The translations under genes and the position numbers were made by a program. Source: Actinomycetota bacterium (GTDB taxonomy: Bacteria; Actinomycetota; Thermoleophilia; UBA2241). From it: a stretch of DNA of 9,571 bases. The notes beneath the pieces were generated by a model. The model worked only from the letters and a program-made list of their open reading frames with translations. It did no database searches and was not told the DNA's origin. The stretch spans positions 1 through 9,571 of the forward strand of contig JAPLCL010000296.1 of assembly GCA_026392265.1 (NCBI GenBank), in the 5' to 3' direction. This document shows, piece by piece, positions 1 through 6,064 of the stretch. How positions within the stretch are numbered: the first letter of the stretch is position 1; every line of letters begins with the position of its first letter.

Positions 1-1694
1 ACGACCTGGCCGGCCGCCGGCCCGGACGGTACGGGCTCGTGCAGCAGCCGGGCCGGCAGCGTGTCGTCGGCGCGCGTGAACCCGGCGGCGAGGTTGAAGA
101 GCCGCTCGGCCGTCCAGATGCGCTCGCCGAGCAGCAGCAGCTCCTGCGGCTCGATGGTCTCGCCCCACACGGCACTCAGCAGGCGCGCGTAGTAGTCCTC
201 TTTCATGGCGAACGACGTGAACTTGCAGACGCTCAGCGAGTCGAGCACGGCGTTGAGGTTCTGCATGTTGATGAGCAGCCCCGACTTGCCGAGGGTCGCG
301 AACCGGTCGACCATCTTGGGCACGCCGAGGATCTCGGGGTTGAGCATGTTGGCGCGCAGATGGCAGCCGCCACGGTTGCTGGTGGCGAAGGCCAGGCCCT
401 GGGCCTTCATGCCCCGCGGGTCGTAGGCGGGCATCTCCATGCCCTTCACGCTCATCGAAAGCTCGGGGCGGCCGTGGGCGGCGGCCAGGCGGGCGGAGCC
501 CTGGCCGAGCTCGGCGCCGAGACCAACCCCGAGGGCGGTCGCCTCGGCGAGGGCCACGACGGCCGCGGCGTCGCCGAAGCGCGGCCCGCCGGGCAGCAGG
601 CCCTCTTGCGTGAGCTCCATGGCGCAGGCGATCGTGGAGCCCATGGTGATGGTGTCCATGCCCGCCCGGTTGCAGGCGTAGTTGGCCTGCACGATGGCGG
701 TGAGGTCGCCGACGCCGCAGTCGCCGCCGAGCGCCCAGATGCTCTCGTACTCGGGCCCTTCGCCGCTCTGGCCGCCGGCGGTGGTGCGCCGCGCGCAGCC
801 GATGACGCAGCCGCGACACGCGGCGCGCTTCTTGACGTGGTCGCGCTTGAGCATCTCGCCGGAGATCTGGCCGGCCTGCTCGAACTGGCTTTCTCGGAAG
901 TTGCGCGTCGGGAAGGCCCCCGCCTGATTGAGCACGTTCACGAGGACCGACGTGCCGAACTCGGGCAGCGCCTGAGAGGTGATCGGGTTGGCCTTGAGGA
1001 CCTTCTCGGCTTCGTACACGATGAATTCGAGGCGCTCCGGGTCGGCGACCGCCGGGGGCTGGGCGCCGTGCCCGGCCACCACGACGGCCTTGAGCTTCTT
1101 GGAACCCATCACGGCGCCCAAGCCGCCGCGGCCGATGGAGCGCCCGCGGTTGTTGACGATGGACGCGAAGAGCACGCCGCGCTCGCCCGCCGGGCCGATG
1201 ACCGCGGCCTCGCAGCGCGGGTGCAGCTCGCGGAGTCGCGCCAGCGAGGCGGGCACGTCGAGGCCCCACACGCCGGCGGCGTCGTGCCACTCGACGCCAT
1301 CGGCGGCGATCGACACATAGCCGGGCTCGTCCAGGGCACCGACGACGACCAGGTAGTCCCAGCCGATACGGCGGAAGGCGTTACCCCAGTTGCCGCCCGA
1401 GTTGCCGTCGAACACGGTGCCCGTGAGCGGCGAGCGACTGGTGACGCTGTAGCGGCCGCTCGCCGGGGCGCCGGTGCCCGTCAGGGGGCCCGGCGCGAAG
1501 ATCAGGAGGTTCTCCGCGGCGAGCGGCTCGACGGCGTACAGCCGCGCGCGCAGCGCGAGATACGCGCCCAGCCCGCGACCGCCGAGAAACGCGCGCGCCA
1601 CGTCGGCGGACAGGTGCTCGTCGCGCGCCGTGTGCGCGGACAAGTCGATGCGCAGGCCGCGCAGTGAGGGGAGGGCTGAAGCGGAGTCAGTCAC
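1..1694 (-). CDS. aor: Tungsten-dependent aldehyde:ferredoxin oxidoreductase, 3' end cut by window edge
   Basis: Oxidises aldehydes to carboxylic acids in the cytoplasm, passing electrons to ferredoxin through a [4Fe-4S] cluster and a tungsten-bis-pyranopterin cofactor. About 565 residues are visible; the family usually has 600-620, so only the C-terminal tail is missing at the left edge. The N-terminal domain shows FLGGRGLGAYL (residues 36-46) and the pterin-binding stretch NNRGRSIGRGGLGAVMGSKK (181-200). The cluster ligands are CRGCVIGC (Cys293, 296, 300) plus Cys490 in SLSVCKFT, the spacing expected from the Pyrococcus enzyme. YDPRGMKAQGLAFATSNRGG (424-443) is another family signature. The GTG at 1694 is chosen because the first beta strand (LRGLRIDL) follows directly; no upstream ATG fits. 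A TATACT hexamer lies 6 nt before it, so the gene may have its own leaderless transcript although paaK ends only 60 nt upstream. The substrate is inferred: arylacetaldehydes, from the iorAB/paaK neighbours. Confidence 0.93.
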   Translation of the reverse strand, partial: MTDSASALPSLRGLRIDLSAHTARDEHLSADVARAFLGGRGLGAYLALRARLYAVEPLAAENLLIFAPGPLTGTGAPASGRYSVTSRSPLTGTVFDGNSGGNWGNAFRRIGWDYLVVVGALDEPGYVSIAADGVEWHDAAGVWGLDVPASLARLRELHPRCEAAVIGPAGERGVLFASIVNNRGRSIGRGGLGAVMGSKKLKAVVVAGHGAQPPAVADPERLEFIVYEAEKVLKANPITSQALPEFGTSVLVNVLNQAGAFPTRNFRESQFEQAGQISGEMLKRDHVKKRAACRGCVIGCARRTTAGGQSGEGPEYESIWALGGDCGVGDLTAIVQANYACNRAGMDTITMGSTIACAMELTQEGLLPGGPRFGDAAAVVALAEATALGVGLGAELGQGSARLAAAHGRPELSMSVKGMEMPAYDPRGMKAQGLAFATSNRGGCHLRANMLNPEILGVPKMVDRFATLGKSGLLINMQNLNAVLDSLSVCKFTSFAMKEDYYARLLSAVWGETIEPQELLLLGERIWTAERLFNLAAGFTRADDTLPARLLHEPVPSGPAAGQV

Positions 1695-1700
1695 TCCTCG

Positions 1701-1706
1701 AGTATA
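1701..1706 (-). promoter_or_regulatory. Putative -10 element of aor
   Basis: On the minus strand TATACT is followed by 6 nt and then the GTG start of aor. It sits in the context CGGCTATACTCG, nearly identical to the element before iorA (CGGCTATAATCG). I see no convincing -35 hexamer 16-18 nt further upstream. The GAGGAG touching the GTG is too close to act as a normal ribosome binding site, which favours leaderless initiation. Confidence 0.45.
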
Positions 1707-1722
1707 GCCGCGCGACCGAGCC

Positions 1723-1750
1723 GCCGCTCTCGCGGACGCTCGCGAGCGGC
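1723..1750. repeat. Inverted repeat in the paaK-aor spacer
   Basis: GCCGCTC and its complement GAGCGGC bound a 14-nt interior. They also overlap a 12-bp palindrome, CGCTCGCGAGCG (minus strand). It lies within the 60-nt gap after the paaK stop. It could be a weak terminator or an RNA-processing or stabilising hairpin separating paaK from aor; there is no T-tract, so a classical intrinsic terminator is not supported. Confidence 0.35.
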
Positions 1751-1754
1751 CCGC

Positions 1755-3104
1755 TCAGAGCCCCTTGCGCCGGTCGACGACGCGCACCGCCTTGCCCTCC
1801 GAGCGCTGGATCGTCTTGGGCTCCTTGAGCTTCACCGCGGCCTGGATGTTGAGCACGTTGTAGATCTGCGCTTGCACTCTGCGCTGAAAACGCTCCAGGT
1901 CGCCCATGGTCTCGGCGAAGAGGTCCTCGCCGACCTCGACCCACACTTCGATGACGTCGAGGTAGCCCTTGCGGTCCACGACGATCTGGTAGTGCGGCTC
2001 GATCTCCGGGATGCTCATGAGCACCTCTTCGATCTGGCTGGGGAAGACGTTGACGCCGCGGATGATCAGCATGTCGTCGCTGCGTCCGATGGGCTTGCTC
2101 ATGCGCACGGACGTGCGACCGCAGGCGCACGGCGCGGAGATGATGCTGCACAGATCCCTCGTGCGGTAGCGGATCAGCGGCTGCGCCTCGCGCGACAGCG
2201 TGGTGAACACCAGCTCGCCGACCTCGCCTTCGGGCAGGGGACGCAGCGTCTCGGGATCGATGATCTCGGCGATGTAGTGGTCTTCGTTGATGTGCATGCC
2301 GGCCTTGCAGAGACACTCGAAGGCGACGCCGGGGCCGCCCATCTCGGAGAGCCCGTAGATGTCGAGGGCGTCGATACCGAGGCCTGCCTCGATCTGCAGG
2401 CGCAGCTCGTTGGTCCACGGCTCGGCGCCGTGGAAGCCGACGCGAATGGGCAGGTCTTCGGGCCGCAGCCCGCGATCGCGGGCGGCGTCGCCGAGGTACA
2501 TCGCGTACGAGGGCGTGCAGCTCAGCGCCGTGGCGCCGAAATCGCGCATGATCTTGAGCTGGCGCTCGGTGTTGCCGCCGGAGATGGGCACCACGGTGCA
2601 GCCCAGACGCTCGGCGCCGAAGTGCAGGCCGAGCCCACCGGTGAAGAGCCCGTAGCCGTACGCATTCTGCAGCAGGTCGCCCGGCTTGACGCCGCCGGCG
2701 GCCAGGGTGCGCGCGATGAGGTCGCCCCAGGTGTCGATGTCGGCACGCGTGTACCCGACTGTGGTGGGGTTACCGGTGGTGCCGGAGCTGGCGTGGACGC
2801 GCACGATCTGGTCGCGAGGCCGCGCGAACATGCCGAACGGATAGTGATCGCGCAGGTCGATCTTGGTGGTGAAGGGCAGATCGGCGAGATCGCCGTGGCA
2901 GCTCACGTCGCCGGGCTTCACGCCCGCCGCGTCGAGCTTCTTGCGGTAGAAGGGCACGTTGGCGTAGGCGTTCTCGAGCATCGTACGCAGCCGCTGGATC
3001 TGCAGCTCGCCGAGCTGGTGAGTCGGCAGCGACTCGGCGGCCGGCTCCCACATGAGGCCGCCGGCGTTGTCCGGCGCCAGGCGCTCTGGGGACGACGCGC
3101 TCAC
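1755..3104 (-). CDS. paaK: Phenylacetate-CoA ligase family (AMP-forming)
   Basis: A 449-residue adenylate-forming enzyme, a typical length for PaaK, activating phenylacetate-like acids to the CoA thioester with ATP (giving AMP + PPi). Motifs in order: the phosphate loop SSGTTGNPT (106-114); YGLSEMGGPGV (250-260); YRTRDL (313-318); the hinge GRSDDMLIIRGVNVFPSQIE (340-359); and the C-terminal catalytic lysine Lys438 in RSEGKAVRV. Cysteine pairs CLC (264-266) and CAC (326-328), with nearby His271, could form a metal site; this is inference. The start is GTG at 3104, overlapping the ACT stop as GTGA, with GAGGAGGT at 3121-3114 (9-nt spacing). Immediate coupling to the ACT protein and iorAB points to aryl acids from aromatic amino-acid catabolism. 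Indoleacetate or another aryl acid is an equally possible substrate. Confidence 0.93.
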   Translation of the reverse strand: MSASSPERLAPDNAGGLMWEPAAESLPTHQLGELQIQRLRTMLENAYANVPFYRKKLDAAGVKPGDVSCHGDLADLPFTTKIDLRDHYPFGMFARPRDQIVRVHASSGTTGNPTTVGYTRADIDTWGDLIARTLAAGGVKPGDLLQNAYGYGLFTGGLGLHFGAERLGCTVVPISGGNTERQLKIMRDFGATALSCTPSYAMYLGDAARDRGLRPEDLPIRVGFHGAEPWTNELRLQIEAGLGIDALDIYGLSEMGGPGVAFECLCKAGMHINEDHYIAEIIDPETLRPLPEGEVGELVFTTLSREAQPLIRYRTRDLCSIISAPCACGRTSVRMSKPIGRSDDMLIIRGVNVFPSQIEEVLMSIPEIEPHYQIVVDRKGYLDVIEVWVEVGEDLFAETMGDLERFQRRVQAQIYNVLNIQAAVKLKEPKTIQRSEGKAVRVVDRRKGL

Positions 3105-3514
3105 AGGGCGCGCACCTCCTCATCGGTGAGCAGCGTCACCTTGTCCGCCAGCAGCTCGATGGCGCGGTCGATGTCGCGCACCGCGAAGCAGATGTTCTGG
3201 AACGAGATGCTGTACATATAGTCGATGGACGAGCCCGCGTCGGCCACCTGGTCGAGCACCCGGGCGAGGCCGCCGGGCTCGTCGGGGACCCTGACGCAGA
3301 TCACCTGCGAGAAGTGCGTCGTGAAGCCGGCGTTGTGGAGCAGCGCTCGCCCCTTCTCGGGGTCGGTGACGATGAGCCTCACGATGCCGTACTCGGCGGC
3401 CTCCGTCGTGGAGAACCCGCGGATGTTGATGCCCGCGTTGCCGAGCAGGTCGGCGACCTCCGCGAGGCGCCCGCTGCGATTCTCGAGAAACACGGTGAGC
3501 TGCGTGACCTTCAC
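3101..3514 (-). CDS. Tandem ACT-domain protein
   Basis: A 137-residue stand-alone protein made of two ACT domains, roughly residues 4-68 and 70-135. The first shows the pattern ENRSGRLAEVADLLGNAGIN (11-30), and the second VPDEPGGLARVLDQVADAG (76-94). ACT domains bind amino acids and act as allosteric or regulatory modules. Small tandem-ACT proteins are commonly encoded beside iorAB and paaK in anaerobes, where an aromatic amino-acid sensing role is plausible but, as far as I know, unproven. The GTG start at 3514 is preferred over longer alternatives because GAGGAGGT (3528-3521) lies 6 nt upstream, it forms a GTGA overlap with the iorB stop, and the ACT fold begins at residue 3 (VTQLTVFL). The stop overlaps the paaK start. 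No DNA-binding or catalytic domain is present. Confidence 0.9.
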   Translation of the reverse strand: MKVTQLTVFLENRSGRLAEVADLLGNAGINIRGFSTTEAAEYGIVRLIVTDPEKGRALLHNAGFTTHFSQVICVRVPDEPGGLARVLDQVADAGSSIDYMYSISFQNICFAVRDIDRAIELLADKVTLLTDEEVRAL

Positions 3515-4107
3515 GGCCCGACCTCCTCGTTGCTGACGGCGCCACGCCCGAGAGCGAACGCCCGCTCGTTGACTTCCAGGATCTTGGCCGGCACCGCCGC
3601 CGCCAGACCACGCCGCCACGACGCGGCGGCGAACGGCAGCACCGTGCTCGCCGCGCCCAGCAGCGCCACGTTGACCGCGCGCAGGGTGCCCGCCTCACGG
3701 GCCAGCGCCTCGGCGTCGACGGCGATGAGCCTCACGCCGCGGGCGGCGGCCGCAGCCGACAGGTCGCCGGGGTACTCTTCCTCACGACGCAGCACGCTGC
3801 CGGGCACGATGCGCGTCGTGGTGGCACACACCAGCGTGCCCTGGGGGACCAGAAGGCCGAGTCCGCGGTGCCCCTCCAGCAGTTCCATGGCGATCACCAC
3901 GTCGGCGTGGCGGGCGACCGGTGACCACACGTTCTGGCCGAAGCGTACCGTGCTCAGCACGCTGCCGCCGCGCTGCGCCATGCCCTTGACCTCGCTGGCC
4001 TTGACGTCCAGGCCCTCGGCGGAAGCCGTCTCGGCAAGGATCGCCGCCGCCAACAGGATGCCTTGGCCGCCGACGCCGACGAGAGAAACGGTGGTGGTGC
4101 CGTTCAC
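3511..4107 (-). CDS. iorB: Indolepyruvate ferredoxin oxidoreductase, beta (gamma-type) subunit
   Basis: A 198-residue subunit of the two-subunit 2-oxoacid:ferredoxin oxidoreductase that converts aryl pyruvates + CoA to arylacetyl-CoA + CO2 with reduction of ferredoxin. It has the POR gamma-type fold with the glycine-rich start VGVGGQGILLAA (about 10-21) and the family motif VKGMAQRGGSV (about 40-50). Length matches the family. The start is GTG at 4107, overlapping the iorA stop as GTGA; a GAGG lies about 7 nt upstream. The downstream ACT gene overlaps its stop in the same way, supporting co-transcription and translational coupling. A 23-bp inverted repeat lies just upstream, in the 3' end of iorA. 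No cysteine-rich cluster motif is present, as expected, since the clusters are in IorA. Confidence 0.93.
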   Translation of the reverse strand: MNGTTTVSLVGVGGQGILLAAAILAETASAEGLDVKASEVKGMAQRGGSVLSTVRFGQNVWSPVARHADVVIAMELLEGHRGLGLLVPQGTLVCATTTRIVPGSVLRREEEYPGDLSAAAAARGVRLIAVDAEALAREAGTLRAVNVALLGAASTVLPFAAASWRRGLAAAVPAKILEVNERAFALGRGAVSNEEVGP

Positions 4108-5906
4108 CGGGCGCCCTCGGCGCCGGCGCCTGAGGCGCCGGCGTAGCTCAGGGCGCCCCGCCGGCAGACCTCGATGCAGAGGCCGCAGCCGGTGCAGACG
4201 TCGGTCACCGACACCGTTCCTTCAGCGGGGGCCAGGGCCGGACAGCCGAGGTCGAGACAGAGGCCGCAGAGGTTACAGCGCTCGTCGTCGACGAGGATCT
4301 CGCCGGCCTTCTCGCGGACCATCAGCACGCACGGGGCGAGGGCCACGACGACGCCCAGCCCGGGCGCGTCCACCTCGGCCTTGATGGCCGCGTCCAGGAC
4401 GCCGAAGTCGTTGGCGTCGACGGTGTGGCAGCGCACGCCGATGCCCTCGCACAGCTTCTTGATGTCGACCGTCGGGCCCTGGCTACGATCCGGCCGCAGA
4501 CCCGTGCCCGGGTGGCCCTGATGCCCCGTCATGGCGGTGGTGCGGTTGTCCAGCACGACCACCAGTCCGTCGGCCTCGTTGTAGTAGGCATCGATGAGAG
4601 GCGTGACGCCGCTGTGGAAGAACGTGGAATCGCCGATCACGGCAGCGGCGGCCTTGCGCCCCAAGGCTTTGTTGAAGCCGGCCATCATGCCGATGCTGGC
4701 GCCCATGCAGAGGCAGCTGTCGAGGGCCAGCAGGGGCGGCAGCGCGCCCAGCGTGTAGCAGCCGATGTCGCCCATGGGCGCCAGCTTGTGACGCCGCAGG
4801 GCGGTGAACACCGAGCGGTGCGTGCAGCCCGGGCAGAGTACGGGCGGGCGCACCGGCAGACCGGCGGCAGGCTGCGGCGTATCGGCGAGGCGAGGCGCCG
4901 GCGGAAAGACCGGGCGCCGGCGGCGTGGCGGCCGCCGTGAGAGAAACGGCTCGAGAGCGCGGAAGACGATGTCCTGGTCGAGCTCGCCGTCCGCGGGGAG
5001 CGCCTCCTTGCCCACCACCGGCAGGCCAAGCGCACGGACTTGCTCCTCGATGAACGGATCGAGCTCCTCGACCACGGCCACGCGCGCCACCTGCTGGAAC
5101 AGCCGCGCCACTTTGCGAGAGGGAAGCGGATGCGACATACCCAGCTTGAGGAACCAGGCCTTGGGAAAAGCCTCGCGCGCATACGTGTAGGCGACGCCCG
5201 CGGCGATGATACCGACGTCGGCGGTGCCGGCTTCGAGCACGTTGAGCGACGACTCCTCGGCGCGCGCCCGCAGCTTCTGGAAGCGCTCGAGGACGAGCCG
5301 GTTACGAAGGCGCGCATACTGCGGCACCATCACGTACTTGCTGATGTCGCGGGCGTAGTCGCGCGGCTCGAGCACGACCGAGACGCGAGGGATGACCTGC
5401 CCGCGGCCGTGAGAAAGCCGCGTCGTGGAGCGCAGCAGCACCGGCGTGTCGAACTCCTCCGACAGGGCGAAGGCCTCGGCGACGAAGTCGTAGGCCTCCT
5501 GGCTGTCGGACGGCTCGAGCATAGGTACCTTGGCGAACTTGGCGTAGGCGCGGTTGTCCTGCTCGTTCTGCGATGAGTGCATGCCGGGGTCGTCGGCGCT
5601 CACGATGACCAGCCCCCCATTGACGCCGGTGAGCGAAAGAGTCATGAACGGATCGGCGGCCACGTTGAGACCCACGTGCTTCATGGTCACGATGGCGCGG
5701 CGGCCGGCGAGCGAAGCGCCCACGGCGGTCTCGAGGGCGACCTTCTCGTTGACGCACCACTGCGCGTGGATGCCTTCGAGGCGGGCGGCAGTCTCGAGGA
5801 TCTCGGTGGACGGTGTGCCCGGGTAGCCGCAGGCGAAAACGGCCCCAGCGCGCACGGCGCCGTGGGCGATGGCTTCGTTCCCTGAGAAGAAGAGAGTGCG
5901 TTCCAC
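4104..5906 (-). CDS. iorA: Indolepyruvate ferredoxin oxidoreductase, alpha subunit (TPP and two [4Fe-4S])
   Basis: A 600-residue catalytic subunit, about the usual length. It binds thiamine diphosphate and transfers electrons from aryl 2-oxo acids (indolepyruvate, phenylpyruvate, hydroxyphenylpyruvate) to ferredoxin. The N-terminal pyruvate-oxidoreductase-like domain begins LFFSGNEAIAHGAVRAG and GYPGTPSTEI (27-36). The TPP domain has CPGCTHRS (358-365), GDIGCYTLG (379-387) and GDSTFFHSGVTPLIDAYYN (425-443). The C-terminus carries two cluster motifs: Cys544, 547, 550, 555, and Cys571, 574, 577, 581. An Arg/Pro-rich linker (324-339) and an Ala/Gly tail (589-600) are lineage-specific. The start is GTG at 5906 with no ribosome binding site; TATAAT ends 9 nt upstream, so the mRNA is probably leaderless. 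First gene of the iorA-iorB-ACT-paaK operon. Confidence 0.95.
   Translation of the reverse strand: MERTLFFSGNEAIAHGAVRAGAVFACGYPGTPSTEILETAARLEGIHAQWCVNEKVALETAVGASLAGRRAIVTMKHVGLNVAADPFMTLSLTGVNGGLVIVSADDPGMHSSQNEQDNRAYAKFAKVPMLEPSDSQEAYDFVAEAFALSEEFDTPVLLRSTTRLSHGRGQVIPRVSVVLEPRDYARDISKYVMVPQYARLRNRLVLERFQKLRARAEESSLNVLEAGTADVGIIAAGVAYTYAREAFPKAWFLKLGMSHPLPSRKVARLFQQVARVAVVEELDPFIEEQVRALGLPVVGKEALPADGELDQDIVFRALEPFLSRRPPRRRRPVFPPAPRLADTPQPAAGLPVRPPVLCPGCTHRSVFTALRRHKLAPMGDIGCYTLGALPPLLALDSCLCMGASIGMMAGFNKALGRKAAAAVIGDSTFFHSGVTPLIDAYYNEADGLVVVLDNRTTAMTGHQGHPGTGLRPDRSQGPTVDIKKLCEGIGVRCHTVDANDFGVLDAAIKAEVDAPGLGVVVALAPCVLMVREKAGEILVDDERCNLCGLCLDLGCPALAPAEGTVSVTDVCTGCGLCIEVCRRGALSYAGASGAGAEGAR
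4121..4143. repeat. 10-bp inverted repeat with 3-nt loop inside the iorA 3' end
   Basis: CGCCGGCGCC, TGA, then GGCGCCGGCG: a perfect all-G/C stem of 10 bp. It lies in the codons for the Ala/Gly tail of IorA, 14 nt before the iorB start. In the mRNA it would form a strong hairpin next to the iorB ribosome binding site. It may affect coupling or RNA processing, or may simply reflect the low-complexity tail. Confidence 0.5.
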
Positions 5907-5915
5907 GGGGCACCG

Positions 5916-5921
5916 ATTATA
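5916..5921 (-). promoter_or_regulatory. Putative -10 element of the ior operon
   Basis: A perfect TATAAT on the minus strand, with 9 nt between it and the GTG of iorA, so transcription would start at or next to the start codon. At 17-nt spacing the -35 position (5944-5939) reads CTGGCG, a poor match, suggesting activator dependence or a weak -35. The context CGGCTATAATCG recurs before aor. Confidence 0.6.
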
Positions 5922-5949
5922 GCCGACGTCGCCGGCCGCGCCAGCGAGG

Positions 5950-5964
5950 CCCCAACCCCAACCC
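5950..5964. repeat. CCCCAA tandem repeat in the divergent promoter region
   Basis: CCCCAACCCCAACCC, that is two and a half copies of a 6-nt unit. It sits immediately upstream of the -35 position of the iorA promoter and between the two divergent promoters. On the minus strand it gives three G-runs separated by TT. It may be an activator or repressor site, or a low-order G-rich structure. Confidence 0.5.
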
Positions 5965-5977
5965 TTAAGTCGACCTT

Positions 5978-6007
5978 GAAGGATTTGCGGGAATCAGGGA
6001 GAATACT
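5978..6007 (+). promoter_or_regulatory. Putative promoter for the GGDEF-like gene
   Basis: TTGAAG (5978-5983), an 18-nt spacer, then AATACT (6002-6007). Both are 4/6 matches to the housekeeping consensus. The predicted transcription start lies near 6013-6015, exactly at an ATG (6014) that opens a 16-codon reading frame. Confidence 0.45.
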
Positions 6008-6013
6008 CGCGGC

Positions 6014-6064
6014 ATGCAGTGCGTACCTCATCCGCCTCGCATGACAAGGACGGCGTCACGGTGA
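6014..6064 (+). CDS. Possible 16-residue leader peptide
   Basis: ATG at 6014 opens a 16-codon frame (MQCVPHPPRMTRTASR) whose TGA overlaps the GTG at 6061 as GTGA. The ATG lies 6 nt after the putative -10, the same distance seen before aor and the gene at 7110, so it would be a leaderless start. It could couple translation to the GGDEF-like gene. No homology can be judged at this length, and chance occurrence is quite possible. Confidence 0.25.
   Translation: MQCVPHPPRMTRTASR

Noticed and set aside
39..1667. 542-codon open frame on the plus strand
   Set aside because: It is antisense to the clearly recognisable AOR. Its product is low-complexity (Ala/Arg/Gly/His-rich), typical of shadow frames in high-GC DNA.
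1872..3221. 449-codon open frame on the plus strand
   Set aside because: Antisense shadow of paaK with no recognisable motif; the PaaK motifs on the other strand settle the coding strand.
3314..4384. 356-codon open frame on the plus strand
   Set aside because: Crosses iorA, iorB and the ACT gene in antisense and becomes Arg/Pro low-complexity; a shadow.
5950..5964. Telomere-like or four-stranded G-quadruplex reading of the G-rich strand
   Set aside because: Only three runs of three or more Gs are present, so a standard intramolecular quadruplex is not supported.
6019..6060. GTG at 6019 as start of the GGDEF-like protein
   Set aside because: No ribosome binding site and little sequence character in the extra 14 residues; GTG 6061 has AAGGA upstream. 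Not excluded, so noted as an alternative.
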